From Pseudomonas sp. C2B4 (GTDB taxonomy: Bacteria; Pseudomonadota; Gammaproteobacteria; Pseudomonadales; Pseudomonadaceae): DNA of 64,000 nucleotides. The stretch covers positions 124,001 to 188,000 of the forward strand of contig NZ_JABFMU010000002.1 of assembly GCF_013359695.1 (NCBI RefSeq). The letters are read 5' to 3'. Position 1 is the first letter of the stretch. Every line of letters begins with the position of its first letter. The position numbers were made by a program, and so were the translations under genes. Shown here in pieces: positions 8,987 through 18,342 of the stretch. A model generated the notes under the pieces. That model was given only the letters and a program-made list of their open reading frames with translations. It did not search any database and was not told the DNA's origin.

Positions 8987-10165
8987 TCAGACGTACTGCG
9001 CAGCCGCGTAGCCCGAAGCCCACGCCCACTGGAAGTTGAAGCCACCCAGATGCCCGGTCACGTCCAGCACTTCGCCGATGAAGTACAGGCCGGGGCTTTT
9101 CAGCGATTCCATGGTCTTGGACGACACTTCGTGGGTGTCCACGCCACCCAGGGTCACTTCGGCAGTGCGGTAGCCTTCGGTGCCGGCCGGCACGACTTTC
9201 CAGCTCGCCAGTTTTTCGGCGATGTCGGCCAGTTCGGCGTGGGTGTATTGCTTCATCGGTTTGGAAACGAACCAGTTGTCCGCCAGCAGGTTGGCCATCT
9301 TCTTGGTGAAGATTTCACCGAGCAGGGTTTTCAGCTCACTGTTGGGGCGTTCGGCTTGCTGTTGTTGCAGCCAGGTCGGCACGTCGTGGTCCGGCATCAG
9401 GTTGATCTCAACCGTATCGCCGGATTCCCAGAACGAGGAAATCTGCAAGATCGCCGGGCCGCTGAGGCCACGGTGGGTGAACAGGATGTTCTCGCGGAAG
9501 CTCTGGTCGTTGCAGCTCACCAGGCAGTCCACCGACGTCCCCGACAGCTCGGTGCACAGTGCCTTGAGCTGATCGGTGATGGTGAATGGCACCAGGCCAG
9601 CGCGGGTCGGCAGCAGTTCGTGACCGAACTGTTTGGCTACTTGATAGCCGAAACCGGTGGCGCCCAGGGTCGGGATCGACAGGCCGCCGGTGGCGATTAC
9701 CAACGATTCGCACGTCACTTGGCCGAGGGTGGTGTCCAGCAAATAGCCCTTCTCGAGCTTCTCGATGGTCTGGATCGAGGTGTCCAGGTGCAGGCTCACG
9801 CCGACCTGATCGCACTCGTTCAAGAGCATTTCGAGGATGTCGCTGGATTTGTTATCGCAGAACAACTGGCCGAGTTTTTTCTCGTGGTAAGGCACGCCGT
9901 GCTTGGCCACCAGACCGATGAAGTCCCACTGGGTGTAGCGGGCCAGGGCAGATTTGCAGAAATGCGCGTTCTGCGAGAGGAAATTGCCCGGCTCGGTGTA
10001 CATGTTGGTGAAATTGCAGCGGCCACCGCCCGACATCAGGATTTTCTTGCCGGCCTTGTTGGCATGGTCGAGCAACAGCACCTTGCGCCCGCGCCCGGCG
10101 GCGGTCAGTGCACACATCAACCCTGCGGCGCCAGCGCCAATGATCACGACTTCGGTAGAGCGCAA
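8987..10165 (-). CDS. BaiN/RdsA-family NAD(P)/FAD-dependent flavoprotein (HI0933-like)
   Basis: A 393-residue flavoprotein. An FAD-binding VVIIGAGAAGLMCA is at the N-terminus, followed by MSGGGRCNFTN, the signature of the HI0933/BaiN family. VIATGGLSIPTLGATGFG sits mid-protein and GEVLDVTGHLGGFNFQWAWASG at the C-terminal FAD contact. I chose a TTG start at 10165 because GAGG lies 8 nt upstream and the FAD motif follows within six residues; a longer frame would run back into a REPIN. Family members reduce unsaturated steroid or flavin-type substrates in gut bacteria, but the role in Pseudomonas is unknown. Confidence 0.88.
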   Translation of the reverse strand: MRSTEVVIIGAGAAGLMCALTAAGRGRKVLLLDHANKAGKKILMSGGGRCNFTNMYTEPGNFLSQNAHFCKSALARYTQWDFIGLVAKHGVPYHEKKLGQLFCDNKSSDILEMLLNECDQVGVSLHLDTSIQTIEKLEKGYLLDTTLGQVTCESLVIATGGLSIPTLGATGFGYQVAKQFGHELLPTRAGLVPFTITDQLKALCTELSGTSVDCLVSCNDQSFRENILFTHRGLSGPAILQISSFWESGDTVEINLMPDHDVPTWLQQQQAERPNSELKTLLGEIFTKKMANLLADNWFVSKPMKQYTHAELADIAEKLASWKVVPAGTEGYRTAEVTLGGVDTHEVSSKTMESLKSPGLYFIGEVLDVTGHLGGFNFQWAWASGYAAAQYV

Positions 10166-10203
10166 AACGGTGTCCTCTAAATGTGTTCGCCACAAAACAA
10201 ACT

Positions 10204-10290
10204 GTGGGAGCGAGCCTGCTCGCGAAAGCGGGGTATCAGACACCTCAATGTTATCTGACACTCCGTCTTCGCGAGCAGGCTCGCTCCCAC
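10204..10290. repeat. REPIN 5 (outward type, 87 bp)
   Basis: GTGGGAG..CGCGAA then TTCGCG..CCCAC. It lies 19 nt after the dbpA stop codon. Confidence 0.9.
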
Positions 10291-10309
10291 AGGGGGAAGT
10301 GCGTTGTGC

Positions 10310-11695
10310 TTACAAAATACGCACGCGCAACGAACGACCCTTGATCTTGCCGTCGTTCAGGCGCTGCAAGGCCTGTTTGGCGACGCCGCGTTCCACGGCC
10401 ACGTAGGCCTGGAAGTCGAAGATCGCGATCTTGCCAACCTGGGTACCTGGAATCCCGGCTTCGCCAGTCAGTGCGCCAAGGATGTCGCCCGGCCGTACCT
10501 TGTCTTTGCGGCCGGCGGCGATGCACAGCGTGCTCATTTGCGGCAGCAGCGGGCCACCGCCCTTGGAGGTGAGGTTATCCACCTGATCCCAGGTCAACGG
10601 CGTCTTCTGCAACTGTTCGATGGCTTGTGCGCGCTGCGCCTCGGACGGTGCGACGAGGCTGATCGCCAGGCCTTTCTCGCCAGCACGACCGGTACGGCCG
10701 ACGCGGTGGATGTGGATTTCCGAATCACGGGCCAGTTCGACGTTGATCACCATGTCCAGGGAATCGATGTCCAGACCGCGTGCGGCGACGTCGGTGGCCA
10801 CCAGTACCGATGTACTGCGGTTGGCGAACATCGCCAGTACCTGGTCACGGTCCCGTTGTTCCAGATCGCCGTGCAGGCCGACGGCGGAAATGCCTTTGGC
10901 GGTCAGGTGATCGACGGTTTCCTGAACCTGCTGCTTGGTGAAGCAGAAGGCCACGGTGGAGGCTGGACGGAAATGACCCAATACCTTGGTCACGGCGCTC
11001 ATGCGCTCTTCCGGGGAGATCTCGTAGAAGCGTTGTTCGATCTGCGTGTCGTCGTGGAACGCCTCGGCCTTCACTTGCTGCGGGTTGCGCATGAATTTCG
11101 ACGCCAGCTGCTTGATGCCCACCGGGTAGGTGGCGGAGAACAGCAGGGTCTGGCGACGCTCCGGGGCCTGCATGATGATTTCTTCGATGGAGTCGTAGAA
11201 ACCCATGTCGAGCATGCGGTCGGCTTCGTCGAGGATCAGGGTGTTGAGGCCGTGGAGTACCAGCGAACCCTTGCGCAGGTGCTGCTGGATACGTCCCGGC
11301 GTGCCGACGATGATGTGCGCGCCGTGCTCCAGCGAAGCGATCTGCGGGCCGAGGGACACGCCGCCACACAGGGTCAGGACCTTGATGTTGTCTTCGGCAC
11401 GGGCCAGGCGACGGATTTCCTTGGCGACCTGGTCGGCCAGCTCGCGGGTCGGGCACAGGATCAACGCCTGGCAACCGAAATAACGCGGATTGATCGGGTT
11501 CAGCAGGCCGATACCGAAGGCGGCGGTCTTGCCGCTGCCGGTCTTGGCCTGGGCGATCAGGTCCATCCCCTTGAGGATCACCGGCAAGCTTTGCGCCTGG
11601 ATCGGCGTCATCTGGGCATAACCGAGGGAGTCGAGGTTAGCCAGCATGGCGGCGGACAGCGGCAAAGTATTAAATTCGGTGGCGATGGTGGTCAC
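10310..11695 (-). CDS. dbpA: ATP-dependent RNA helicase DbpA (DEAD-box)
   Basis: A 461-residue DEAD-box helicase acting in 50S ribosome assembly, where DbpA recognises hairpin 92 of 23S rRNA. Visible motifs are the Q-motif region MTPIQAQSLP, Walker A AKTGSGKT, PTRELA, VGTPGRI, DEAD in LDEADRMLDMGF, SAT, and VATDVAARGLDI with HRVGRTGR. The C-terminal domain (about 385-461; GDILGALTGEAGIPG, IAIFDFQAYVAV) is the RNA-binding fold specific to DbpA. I used the GTG at 11695 (VTTIATEFN), the usual Pseudomonas start. It is monocistronic. Confidence 0.95.
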   Translation of the reverse strand: MTTIATEFNTLPLSAAMLANLDSLGYAQMTPIQAQSLPVILKGMDLIAQAKTGSGKTAAFGIGLLNPINPRYFGCQALILCPTRELADQVAKEIRRLARAEDNIKVLTLCGGVSLGPQIASLEHGAHIIVGTPGRIQQHLRKGSLVLHGLNTLILDEADRMLDMGFYDSIEEIIMQAPERRQTLLFSATYPVGIKQLASKFMRNPQQVKAEAFHDDTQIEQRFYEISPEERMSAVTKVLGHFRPASTVAFCFTKQQVQETVDHLTAKGISAVGLHGDLEQRDRDQVLAMFANRSTSVLVATDVAARGLDIDSLDMVINVELARDSEIHIHRVGRTGRAGEKGLAISLVAPSEAQRAQAIEQLQKTPLTWDQVDNLTSKGGGPLLPQMSTLCIAAGRKDKVRPGDILGALTGEAGIPGTQVGKIAIFDFQAYVAVERGVAKQALQRLNDGKIKGRSLRVRIL

Positions 11696-11778
11696 GGGAC
11701 TGGCCTGCAAAACAAAATGTCGCGCAGTGTACCAGCCTCTGGCCATTAACCTCGAAAGTTCTGGACGAACGCAAACCT

Positions 11779-11898
11779 GTGGCGAGGGGATTTATCCCCG
11801 TTCGGCGGCGAAGCCGTCGCAAAAACCTGTGTGCGCGGTTCGACTGATGGAACACTGGGGTCGCTTCGCAACCCAACGGGGATAAATCCCCTCGCCAC
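11779..11898. repeat. REPIN 6 (variant core GTGGCGAGGGGATTTATCCCC)
   Basis: A third REP class, with arms containing GAGGGGATTTATCCCC about 80 nt apart in inverted orientation. It lies 11 nt after the mdtD stop. Confidence 0.85.
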
Positions 11899-11909
11899 AA
11901 ATGTTCTCT

Positions 11910-13337
11910 TCAATGTTCGATGTGTTGTTCCGGACTTCTGACGCGCCGTCCGTCCTCCTTTGAAAGCTGCGAAAAGATTGTCGCGGCCAGCATGGCCATG
12001 ATTCCGACGGTCACAAAGGTCAGTTGGAACGCACCCAAAACCGTGTCCACGCCATCATTGCCGATCTCTGCCGTAAAGCCACCAAGCAATGCGCCGGCGC
12101 AAGCTACACCGAGGCTCAGAGACAACTGCGCTACCACCGACAGCAAGCTGTTGCCGCTGCTGGCGCTGGCGTCGTCGAGGTCGATCAGGGTCACGGTGTT
12201 CATCGCGGTGAACTGCAAGGAGTTGATTGCCCCGAGGATCGCCAGCAGGCACAGCAGCAGCCAGTACGGCGTCTGCTCGCTGACCAGGCCCATGCTCGCC
12301 AGCATGATCCCCAGCGCCAGGGTGTTGCCGGTCAGCACGATGCGGTAGCCCAGGCGTTCGATCAGCGGCCGTGCCACCCACTTGGCGATCATCGCCGCCG
12401 CCGCCAGCGGCAGCATGCTCATCCCGGCTTGCGACGGCGAATAGCCCAGCGCCACTTGCAGCAGCAACGGCACGAGGAACGGCAGGGCACCGCTGCCGAG
12501 TCGGGCGAACAGGTTGCCGAGAATGCCGACGGCGAAGGTCCGGGTCTTGAACAGCGATGGCGCGAACAAGGGGTTGTCGATATGCCCGGCGCGCAACCAG
12601 TAAGCGGCGAGACAGGCCATGCCGCCAAACAGCAACAGCATCACCCGCAGGTGCGGCAGGTGCAGCTCTCCCAGGCCCTCCATGGCGATGGTAATCAGAA
12701 TCATCGCCGCACCGAACAGCACAAAGCCGAGGCTATCGAAGCGCGTACGTTCGCTGCCGCGCAGGTCCGGGATGAACTTCCACACGGCGTAGCAACCGAC
12801 CACCCCGACCGGCAGGTTGATCAGGAAGATCCAGTGCCAGGTCAGGTACTCCACCATCCAGCCGCCCATGGTCGGGCCGATCAACGGGCCGAGCAGGCCG
12901 GGAATAGTGATGAAACCCATGATGCGCACCAGCTCCGAGCGCGGGTAAGCACGCAGCACTACCAGCCGCCCGACCGGTAGCATCAGTGCTCCACCCAGGC
13001 CCTGAACGACCCGGGCGCCAATTAGCAGGGTCAGGCTGTTGGACATCGCGCAAAGCAGTGAGCCGAGGCTGAACAGCAGAATGGCGCCGAAGAAGATTTT
13101 CCGCGTGCCGAAGCGATCGGCAATCCAGCCTGAAGCGGGGATCAGCAGGGCCACGGTGAGCATGTAGGCGATGATCACGCCCTGCATGCGCAGCGGGTCT
13201 TCCGCCAGGTCCGCGGCCATGGCCGGCAGGGCGGTGTTGAGAATCGTCCCGTCGAGGGACTGCATGAAGAAGGCAATGGCGACAACCCACGGCACCCAGC
13301 GGGCGGTAACAGGGTCGAGAGGCGGGCGGTTGGGCAT
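11910..13337 (-). CDS. mdtD: MFS multidrug transporter, DHA2 family, MdtD-like
   Basis: A 475-residue inner-membrane protein with 14 predicted hydrophobic segments, the layout of the EmrB/QacA (DHA2) subgroup of drug:proton antiporters. Characteristic motifs are SLDGTILNTALPAMA in the first helix (motif D1), GWIADRFGTRKIFF (motif A), RVVQGLGGALMLPVGR (motif B) and GFITIPGLLGPLIGPTMGGW (motif C, antiporter). GAGG lies upstream of the ATG. There is no adjacent EmrA-type adaptor or two-component system, unlike the E. coli mdtABCD locus, so the substrate range is open. Confidence 0.9.
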   Translation of the reverse strand: MPNRPPLDPVTARWVPWVVAIAFFMQSLDGTILNTALPAMAADLAEDPLRMQGVIIAYMLTVALLIPASGWIADRFGTRKIFFGAILLFSLGSLLCAMSNSLTLLIGARVVQGLGGALMLPVGRLVVLRAYPRSELVRIMGFITIPGLLGPLIGPTMGGWMVEYLTWHWIFLINLPVGVVGCYAVWKFIPDLRGSERTRFDSLGFVLFGAAMILITIAMEGLGELHLPHLRVMLLLFGGMACLAAYWLRAGHIDNPLFAPSLFKTRTFAVGILGNLFARLGSGALPFLVPLLLQVALGYSPSQAGMSMLPLAAAAMIAKWVARPLIERLGYRIVLTGNTLALGIMLASMGLVSEQTPYWLLLCLLAILGAINSLQFTAMNTVTLIDLDDASASSGNSLLSVVAQLSLSLGVACAGALLGGFTAEIGNDGVDTVLGAFQLTFVTVGIMAMLAATIFSQLSKEDGRRVRSPEQHIEH

Positions 13338-13380
13338 GGGACCTCTTGTCAGTGTGAATCAGGGAGTCCGTGGTGGCCTC

Positions 13381-13444
13381 TTCGCGAGCAGGCTCGCTCC
13401 CACAGGTTATTCACCGTCCATGTGGGAGCGAGCCTGCTCGCGAA
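13381..13444. repeat. REPIN 7 (inward type, 64 bp)
   Basis: TTCGCG..CCCAC then GTGGGAG..CGCGAA. It ends 4 nt before the stop codon of the PmbA-like gene. Confidence 0.9.
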
Positions 13445-13448
13445 GCTT

Positions 13449-14786
13449 TTAAAGGGTCAACGTGAGCCGGCTGACCAGCGCCCCCGGCAACAACGCCGAA
13501 GCCGTCGCCCGTTGGCTATAGGTGCTCGCCGACAGCAACAACTCCCGCTCTGCAGTCAGCGCTTCCAACTGCGAGCCGAGCAGGCTGAAGGCGCTGTCAT
13601 CGAAGCGCATGGTGCTGACCGGTGCCTGGATCTCGCCGTTCTCGACCCAGAAGGTCGCGAATCGGGTCATGCCGGTCAGGCGCGCCGCCGGTTGGTCGGA
13701 GAAGTTCAGGTACCACAGGTTGCTGATGTACAAACCGGTGCCCAGTTGCTTGAGGATGTCCGCGTCTGGCAATGAACCGGCCTGCATGTTCAGGGCGCTG
13801 GGAGACTCCCCGCCGCTGGCGCCGTTGGCGGTCAGGCCGTACTCGGCGGCGCTGCGTGAACCGACCAGTTGCGCGCCGGCCTTGCCCTCGACAATCAGCC
13901 CCAGATCACTGCGCGGATAGCCTTCGTCGGAGAACGCCGGGCTCAATGAGCCGCTGACTTTTTCATCCAGCGAGACAAGCGGGCTGAAGGATTGATCGCC
14001 CCCATAAAGCTTTTGCAGCGGACTGCTTTTGCTGGCAATCGACTGCGCCGAGAACCCGCCCCAGCACAGCATGCCCATGATTTCTTCCAGTGCGGCTGGC
14101 GCCAGGTAAGCGCGGTACTGACCCGGTGCCAGCGTGCGCAGCGGCCGCCCCAGGAATTCAAGTTGCTCGCGGGCCTGCTGAAAACGCCTGGCAAAACCCT
14201 CGCTGCTCCAGTCGTGCCCGGCGTAGCTGGCCTTCACGGCCTGGCCGTTTTCGTGGAACAGGCTGAAATCGAAGTTGAAACTGTTGGCCTGATGCCAGCC
14301 GAATGCGCCGGCGGAACTGGCGAAACCACGGCTGATGGGGCCGGCGGCATAGAATCCGACCAGATCCAGGCCTTCGGCGGCGCGGGTGATTTCGGCGACC
14401 ACGTGCTCGGTGTCCGGCAGCGGATGCTCCTGCACGTTTCTGCTTTGCCAACCGTTGTAGTTCAGCAGCAGGTACGGGTCCTGGGGCAGCAACGGCAAGG
14501 TGTCACGCAGTTGTTGCAGGCCGTCGGCCAGCCGTTGTTGATCCACCTTCAAGTCGCCGGAAAGGGTGATGTCGAGGTCGGCGTGGCGGCCATCGTTGAT
14601 CAGTTTCAGACCGATGCTCGCCTGCTGCACCTGTCCGGCCTGACGCACCTTGGCATGGTTGAAACGCACGAAGGCCGACGATTCGGCGGCGTAGCTGAGG
14701 GTGAACTGTTCCGGTTCGCGCAAGGCCTCGCGCAAGCCGTTGACCAGGGCCTTGAACGACTCGGCCTGAGTTTTTGACGTACTCAT
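13449..14786 (-). CDS. TldD/PmbA family protein, PmbA (TldE)-like subunit
   Basis: A 445-residue partner of the TldD-like protein encoded immediately upstream. TldD and TldE form a heterodimeric metalloprotease that cleaves unfolded peptides. As expected for the TldE side, no HExxxH zinc motif is seen; conserved segments include the family C-terminus with YGLTANGASGGESPSALNM and IRD-like strands. The ATG at 14786 overlaps the upstream stop by one base (TGATG), so the two are translationally coupled. This pair may be a second, diverged copy in addition to the usual chromosomal tldD/pmbA, because it is not near mpl or yhdP-type genes. Confidence 0.88.
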   Translation of the reverse strand: MSTSKTQAESFKALVNGLREALREPEQFTLSYAAESSAFVRFNHAKVRQAGQVQQASIGLKLINDGRHADLDITLSGDLKVDQQRLADGLQQLRDTLPLLPQDPYLLLNYNGWQSRNVQEHPLPDTEHVVAEITRAAEGLDLVGFYAAGPISRGFASSAGAFGWHQANSFNFDFSLFHENGQAVKASYAGHDWSSEGFARRFQQAREQLEFLGRPLRTLAPGQYRAYLAPAALEEIMGMLCWGGFSAQSIASKSSPLQKLYGGDQSFSPLVSLDEKVSGSLSPAFSDEGYPRSDLGLIVEGKAGAQLVGSRSAAEYGLTANGASGGESPSALNMQAGSLPDADILKQLGTGLYISNLWYLNFSDQPAARLTGMTRFATFWVENGEIQAPVSTMRFDDSAFSLLGSQLEALTAERELLLSASTYSQRATASALLPGALVSRLTLTL

Positions 14787-16228
14787 CAAGCGTCTCCCCC
14801 AAACACATCAACGTTGCTGAACACGCAGGCCGGCGACGCATGACCAACGCGGATCACCTGATTCGGTTCGCCCTTGCCGCAATTGGGCGTGCCCAAGACC
14901 TTGAAGGTGCTGGCATCGCCGACAGCGCTGAGGCTCTTCCAGAACTGCGCGGAAATCGCCCGGTAGTTCGGGTTCTTCACCACGCCCTTGAGTTCGCCGT
15001 TTTCGATCAACTGGCCCCATTCGCAACCGAACTGGAACTTGTTGCGCGCATCGTCGATGGACCACGAGCGGTTGGTGCTCATCAGGATGCCGTGCTCGAT
15101 GTTGCCGATCAGTTGGTCCAGCGGCTGATCGCCCGGCTCGATATTCAGATTGGCCATGCGATCGATCGGCGGACGGTTCCAGCCACAGGCGCGGCTGTTG
15201 GCGACGCCGTCCAGGCCTGCGCGGAATTGTGACAGCGCACCACCCAAGGGCCGCAGCAACAGGCCTTCGCGGATCAGGAATTGTTTGCTGGCGGCGGTGC
15301 CGTCGTCGTCATGGCCGTAGCTGGCGAGCTGCTCGGGAATGTCCGGGTCGAAAGTCACGTTGAGCAGTTCAGAGCCGTATTGCAGGTGCCCGAAGTCTTC
15401 GGCCTTGACGAAACTGGTGCCGGCGTAATTGCGCTCGTCACCGAGGATGCGGTCCAGTTCCAGCGGGTGGCCGATGGATTCGTGGATTTGCAGCATCATC
15501 TGGTCTGGCATCAACAGCAGGTCGCGCGGACCCTGCGGGGAGTTCGGCGCCAGCAGCAGTTGAAGGGCCTGATCGGCGATTTTCGGACCGGCGCCCACCA
15601 GGCCGCAGCGGCTGATCACATCAAAGCCACCCTGTTGGCCGAAGTTCTCGCGGCCCAGGGTACGGGTCTGGCTGTCGTTGCCGTCGTAGGCGGTGACTTC
15701 CAGGCCGGGATAGACAAAGCGCTGAGCCTGACGCAGTTCGGCACCCGCGCTGTTGAGGTAGATCTGCTCGACGTGGGTGATGCCGATGCTCACCTGCCAG
15801 TTCACCAGGCGTTCGTCCTTGGGGACGGCGGCGGATTCGGCACCGAGCAATTGGTAGCAATCGCTCAGGGATGGGAACGGCTGGTCGAGGTTCGGCGAGT
15901 GGTAATCGGCGCGGTCGCTGGACACGGCTTGTTCGCGCAGGTCCAGCAGGGCGTGGGGCTTGAGTCGGCGGGCCTGCTGCTCGGCGCGCTCGAGGGCGGC
16001 TTGCAGGCCTTGTTGCGACAAGTCGTTGGTGGCGGCATAGGCTTCGACGCCGTTCACCCGCACGGTCAGCATCGCGCCTTCGTCACGGCGCAGGCTCGGT
16101 GGTTCGGCGACATTCTTGCGCACCGACAGGTATTGACCGGACTCGCGCACATAACGCAGGGAAAAGAATTCAGCGCCCGTGCGCAAGGCAGCGAAGCGCT
16201 GCTTGAGCTGGGGGTGGAAATCGAACAT
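14786..16228 (-). CDS. TldD-family metallopeptidase subunit
   Basis: A 480-residue TldD-like peptidase subunit. The zinc motif HESIGH (HExxxH) lies at about residues 250-255 in MLQIHESIGHPLELDR, and the C-terminal cysteine and glycine segments typical of TldD follow (NCGKGEPNQ, GHASPACVF). It has a strong ribosome site, AAGGAGG, 8 nt before the ATG. It is the first gene of a two-gene operon with the PmbA-like gene. Known relatives mature microcin B17 and degrade CcdA; the substrate here is unknown. Confidence 0.9.
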   Translation of the reverse strand: MFDFHPQLKQRFAALRTGAEFFSLRYVRESGQYLSVRKNVAEPPSLRRDEGAMLTVRVNGVEAYAATNDLSQQGLQAALERAEQQARRLKPHALLDLREQAVSSDRADYHSPNLDQPFPSLSDCYQLLGAESAAVPKDERLVNWQVSIGITHVEQIYLNSAGAELRQAQRFVYPGLEVTAYDGNDSQTRTLGRENFGQQGGFDVISRCGLVGAGPKIADQALQLLLAPNSPQGPRDLLLMPDQMMLQIHESIGHPLELDRILGDERNYAGTSFVKAEDFGHLQYGSELLNVTFDPDIPEQLASYGHDDDGTAASKQFLIREGLLLRPLGGALSQFRAGLDGVANSRACGWNRPPIDRMANLNIEPGDQPLDQLIGNIEHGILMSTNRSWSIDDARNKFQFGCEWGQLIENGELKGVVKNPNYRAISAQFWKSLSAVGDASTFKVLGTPNCGKGEPNQVIRVGHASPACVFSNVDVFGGDA

Positions 16229-16389
16229 TCGGGAACCTCCTTGGTGTGGCGCATCGATGTTGCGAGGGGAGGGTGAATCGTTTGCGTGGCGCTAGAGTAG
16301 GCCTGCGTGGGGATGGGATCAAGGAGGGGGCGGTGCAGGAAGGTTTGGCTGGGTGAGTCAGGTCGAGGTGTGTTGTTTCACAAGGCCTC

Positions 16390-16464
16390 TTCGCGAGCAG
16401 GCTCGCTCCCACAAAAGACCTGAGTTGTTCACAGATCCAATGTGGGAGCGAGCCTGCTCGCGAA
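16390..16464. repeat. REPIN 8 (inward type, 75 bp)
   Basis: TTCGCG..CCCAC then GTGGGAG..CGCGAA with a spacer of about 29 nt. It lies 24 nt after the betA stop, in a 260-bp gap that also holds the tldD promoter. Confidence 0.9.
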
Positions 16465-16488
16465 TAGCCGTGATGCGGTGTAACAGCG

Positions 16489-18189
16489 TTACGCGGTTTG
16501 AGGCACTTCCCGCACCGGCTTGCTCTTCACCGGAGCATCGCCGGCCACATAGTAGGCGGCCTTGCTGCGCGGCAATGGCTGGCGGCCACGGATCTTGTCG
16601 GCGATTTTCTCGGCCATCATGATCGTCGGCGCGTTCAGGTTGCCGGTGGTGATGATCGGCATGATCGACGCATCGACCACCCGCAGGCCTTGCATGCCAT
16701 GCACGCGACCTTCGCCATCGACCACAGCCATCTCGTCGGCGCCCATCTTGCACGAGCAGGATGGGTGGAACGCGGTTTCGGCGTGCTCGCGGATGAACTT
16801 GTCCAGCTGCTCATCGGTTTGCACGTCGATGCCCGGGCTGATTTCGCGGCCACGGAAGGCGTCCAGCGCCGGTTGCTGCATGATTTCACGGGTCAGGCGG
16901 ATGCCGTCGCGGAATTCCTGCCAGTCCTGCTCGGTGGCCATGTAGTTGAACAGGATGCTCGGGTGCTGGCGCGGGTCCTTGGACTTGACCTGGATACGGC
17001 CACGGCTCGGCGAACGCATGGAACCCATGTGCGCCTGGAAGCCGTGCTCTTTCACACCGTTGCTGCCGTTGTAGTTAATCGCTACCGGCAGGAAGTGGTA
17101 CTGGATGTTCGGCCATTCGAATTCCGGGCGGGTACGAATGAAACCGCCGGCTTCGAATTGGTTGCTGGCGCCGATGCCGGTGCCGTTGAACAGCCACTCG
17201 GCACCGATGGCCGGCTGGTTGTGCAGGAGCAGCGACGGGTACAGCGAGACCGGTTGGGTGCAAGCGTATTGCAGGTACAGCTCGAGGTGGTCCTGCAGGT
17301 TTTCACCGACGCCCGGCAGGTCGTGGACCACCGGAATGTCGAGGCTTTCCAGCAGTTTCGCCGGGCCGACGCCGGAGCGTTGCAGGATCTGCGGCGAAGC
17401 GATGGCGCCGGAGCACAGCAGCACCTCCTTGCGGGCTTTGACTTCAACGCGTTCTTCGGCCGCGCCGACCAGGTAACGCACGCCGACCGCGCGCTTTCCT
17501 TCGAACAGGATCTTGTCGGTCAGGGCGTGGGTGACGATGGTCAGGGTCGAACGCTTCTTGGCCACGTCCAGGTAACCGCGGGCGGTGGAGGCACGACGAC
17601 CTTTCGGTGTCACGGTGCGGTCCATAGGGCCGAAGCCTTCCTGCTGGTAACCGTTGAGGTCTTCGGTGCGCGGGTAACCGGCCTGCACGCCGGCTTCGAC
17701 CATGGCGTGGAACAATGGGTTATTGCCGGCTTTCGGCGTGGTCACGCTGACCGGGCCTTCGCCGCCATGGTAGTCGTTCGGGCCGATGTCACGGGTTTCC
17801 GCCTTGCGGAAATACGGCAGGCAATCCAGGTAAGTCCAGTCTTCCAGACCTGGCAGTTTGGCCCAGCCGTCGTAGTCCATGGCGTTGCCGCGGATGTAGC
17901 ACATGCCGTTGATCAGCGAGGAACCGCCAAGGCCCTTGCCGCGACCGCATTCCATACGGCGACCGTCCATGTGTGGTTCCGGATCGGTTTCGTAGGCCCA
18001 GTTGTAGCGACGGCCTTGCAGCGGGAACGCCAGGGCGGCCGGCATCTGCGTGCGGAAGTCCATGCGGTAGTCCGGGCCACCGGCTTCGAGCAGCAGGACG
18101 GTGACGCCAGCGTCTTCGGTCAGACGGGTCGCCAGGGTGTTACCGGCCGAGCCGGCACCGATGATGATGTAATCGAATTCTTGGGACAT
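16489..18189 (-). CDS. betA: Choline dehydrogenase
   Basis: A 566-residue GMC-family flavoenzyme that oxidises choline to betaine aldehyde and can act further to betaine; it is usually membrane-associated and feeds the respiratory chain. Motifs are FAD-binding [18 protein letters not shown] at residues 5-22, GMC signature 1 around [19 protein letters not shown] (about 82-100), signature 2 with [13 protein letters not shown] (about 255-270), and the C-terminal catalytic region with HPSCSCKMG and NLNAPTIM. The start at 18189 (MSQEFDY) has GAGGG upstream. It is the last gene of betI-betB-betA, as in other gammaproteobacteria. Confidence 0.97.
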   Translation of the reverse strand: MSQEFDYIIIGAGSAGNTLATRLTEDAGVTVLLLEAGGPDYRMDFRTQMPAALAFPLQGRRYNWAYETDPEPHMDGRRMECGRGKGLGGSSLINGMCYIRGNAMDYDGWAKLPGLEDWTYLDCLPYFRKAETRDIGPNDYHGGEGPVSVTTPKAGNNPLFHAMVEAGVQAGYPRTEDLNGYQQEGFGPMDRTVTPKGRRASTARGYLDVAKKRSTLTIVTHALTDKILFEGKRAVGVRYLVGAAEERVEVKARKEVLLCSGAIASPQILQRSGVGPAKLLESLDIPVVHDLPGVGENLQDHLELYLQYACTQPVSLYPSLLLHNQPAIGAEWLFNGTGIGASNQFEAGGFIRTRPEFEWPNIQYHFLPVAINYNGSNGVKEHGFQAHMGSMRSPSRGRIQVKSKDPRQHPSILFNYMATEQDWQEFRDGIRLTREIMQQPALDAFRGREISPGIDVQTDEQLDKFIREHAETAFHPSCSCKMGADEMAVVDGEGRVHGMQGLRVVDASIMPIITTGNLNAPTIMMAEKIADKIRGRQPLPRSKAAYYVAGDAPVKSKPVREVPQTA

Positions 18190-18247
18190 TGAATGCACCC
18201 TCTTTGAAGTTGGTCAGGTCAGGCCCCGGCGAGTGCTGCGCACTCGA

Positions 18248-18310
18248 TTCGCGAGCAGGCTCGCTCCCACATTGGAATGGGGCTCCTGTGGGAGCGGGCT
18301 TGCCCGCGAA
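18248..18310. repeat. REPIN 9 (inward type, 63 bp) between betB and betA
   Basis: TTCGCG..CCCAC then GTGGGAGCGGGCTTGCCCGCGAA. It lies within the bet operon, 32 nt after the betB stop, where it may stabilise the upstream message. Confidence 0.88.
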
Positions 18311-18342
18311 GAGGCCCTCGCAGGCAATACAAGGCTCGGGTC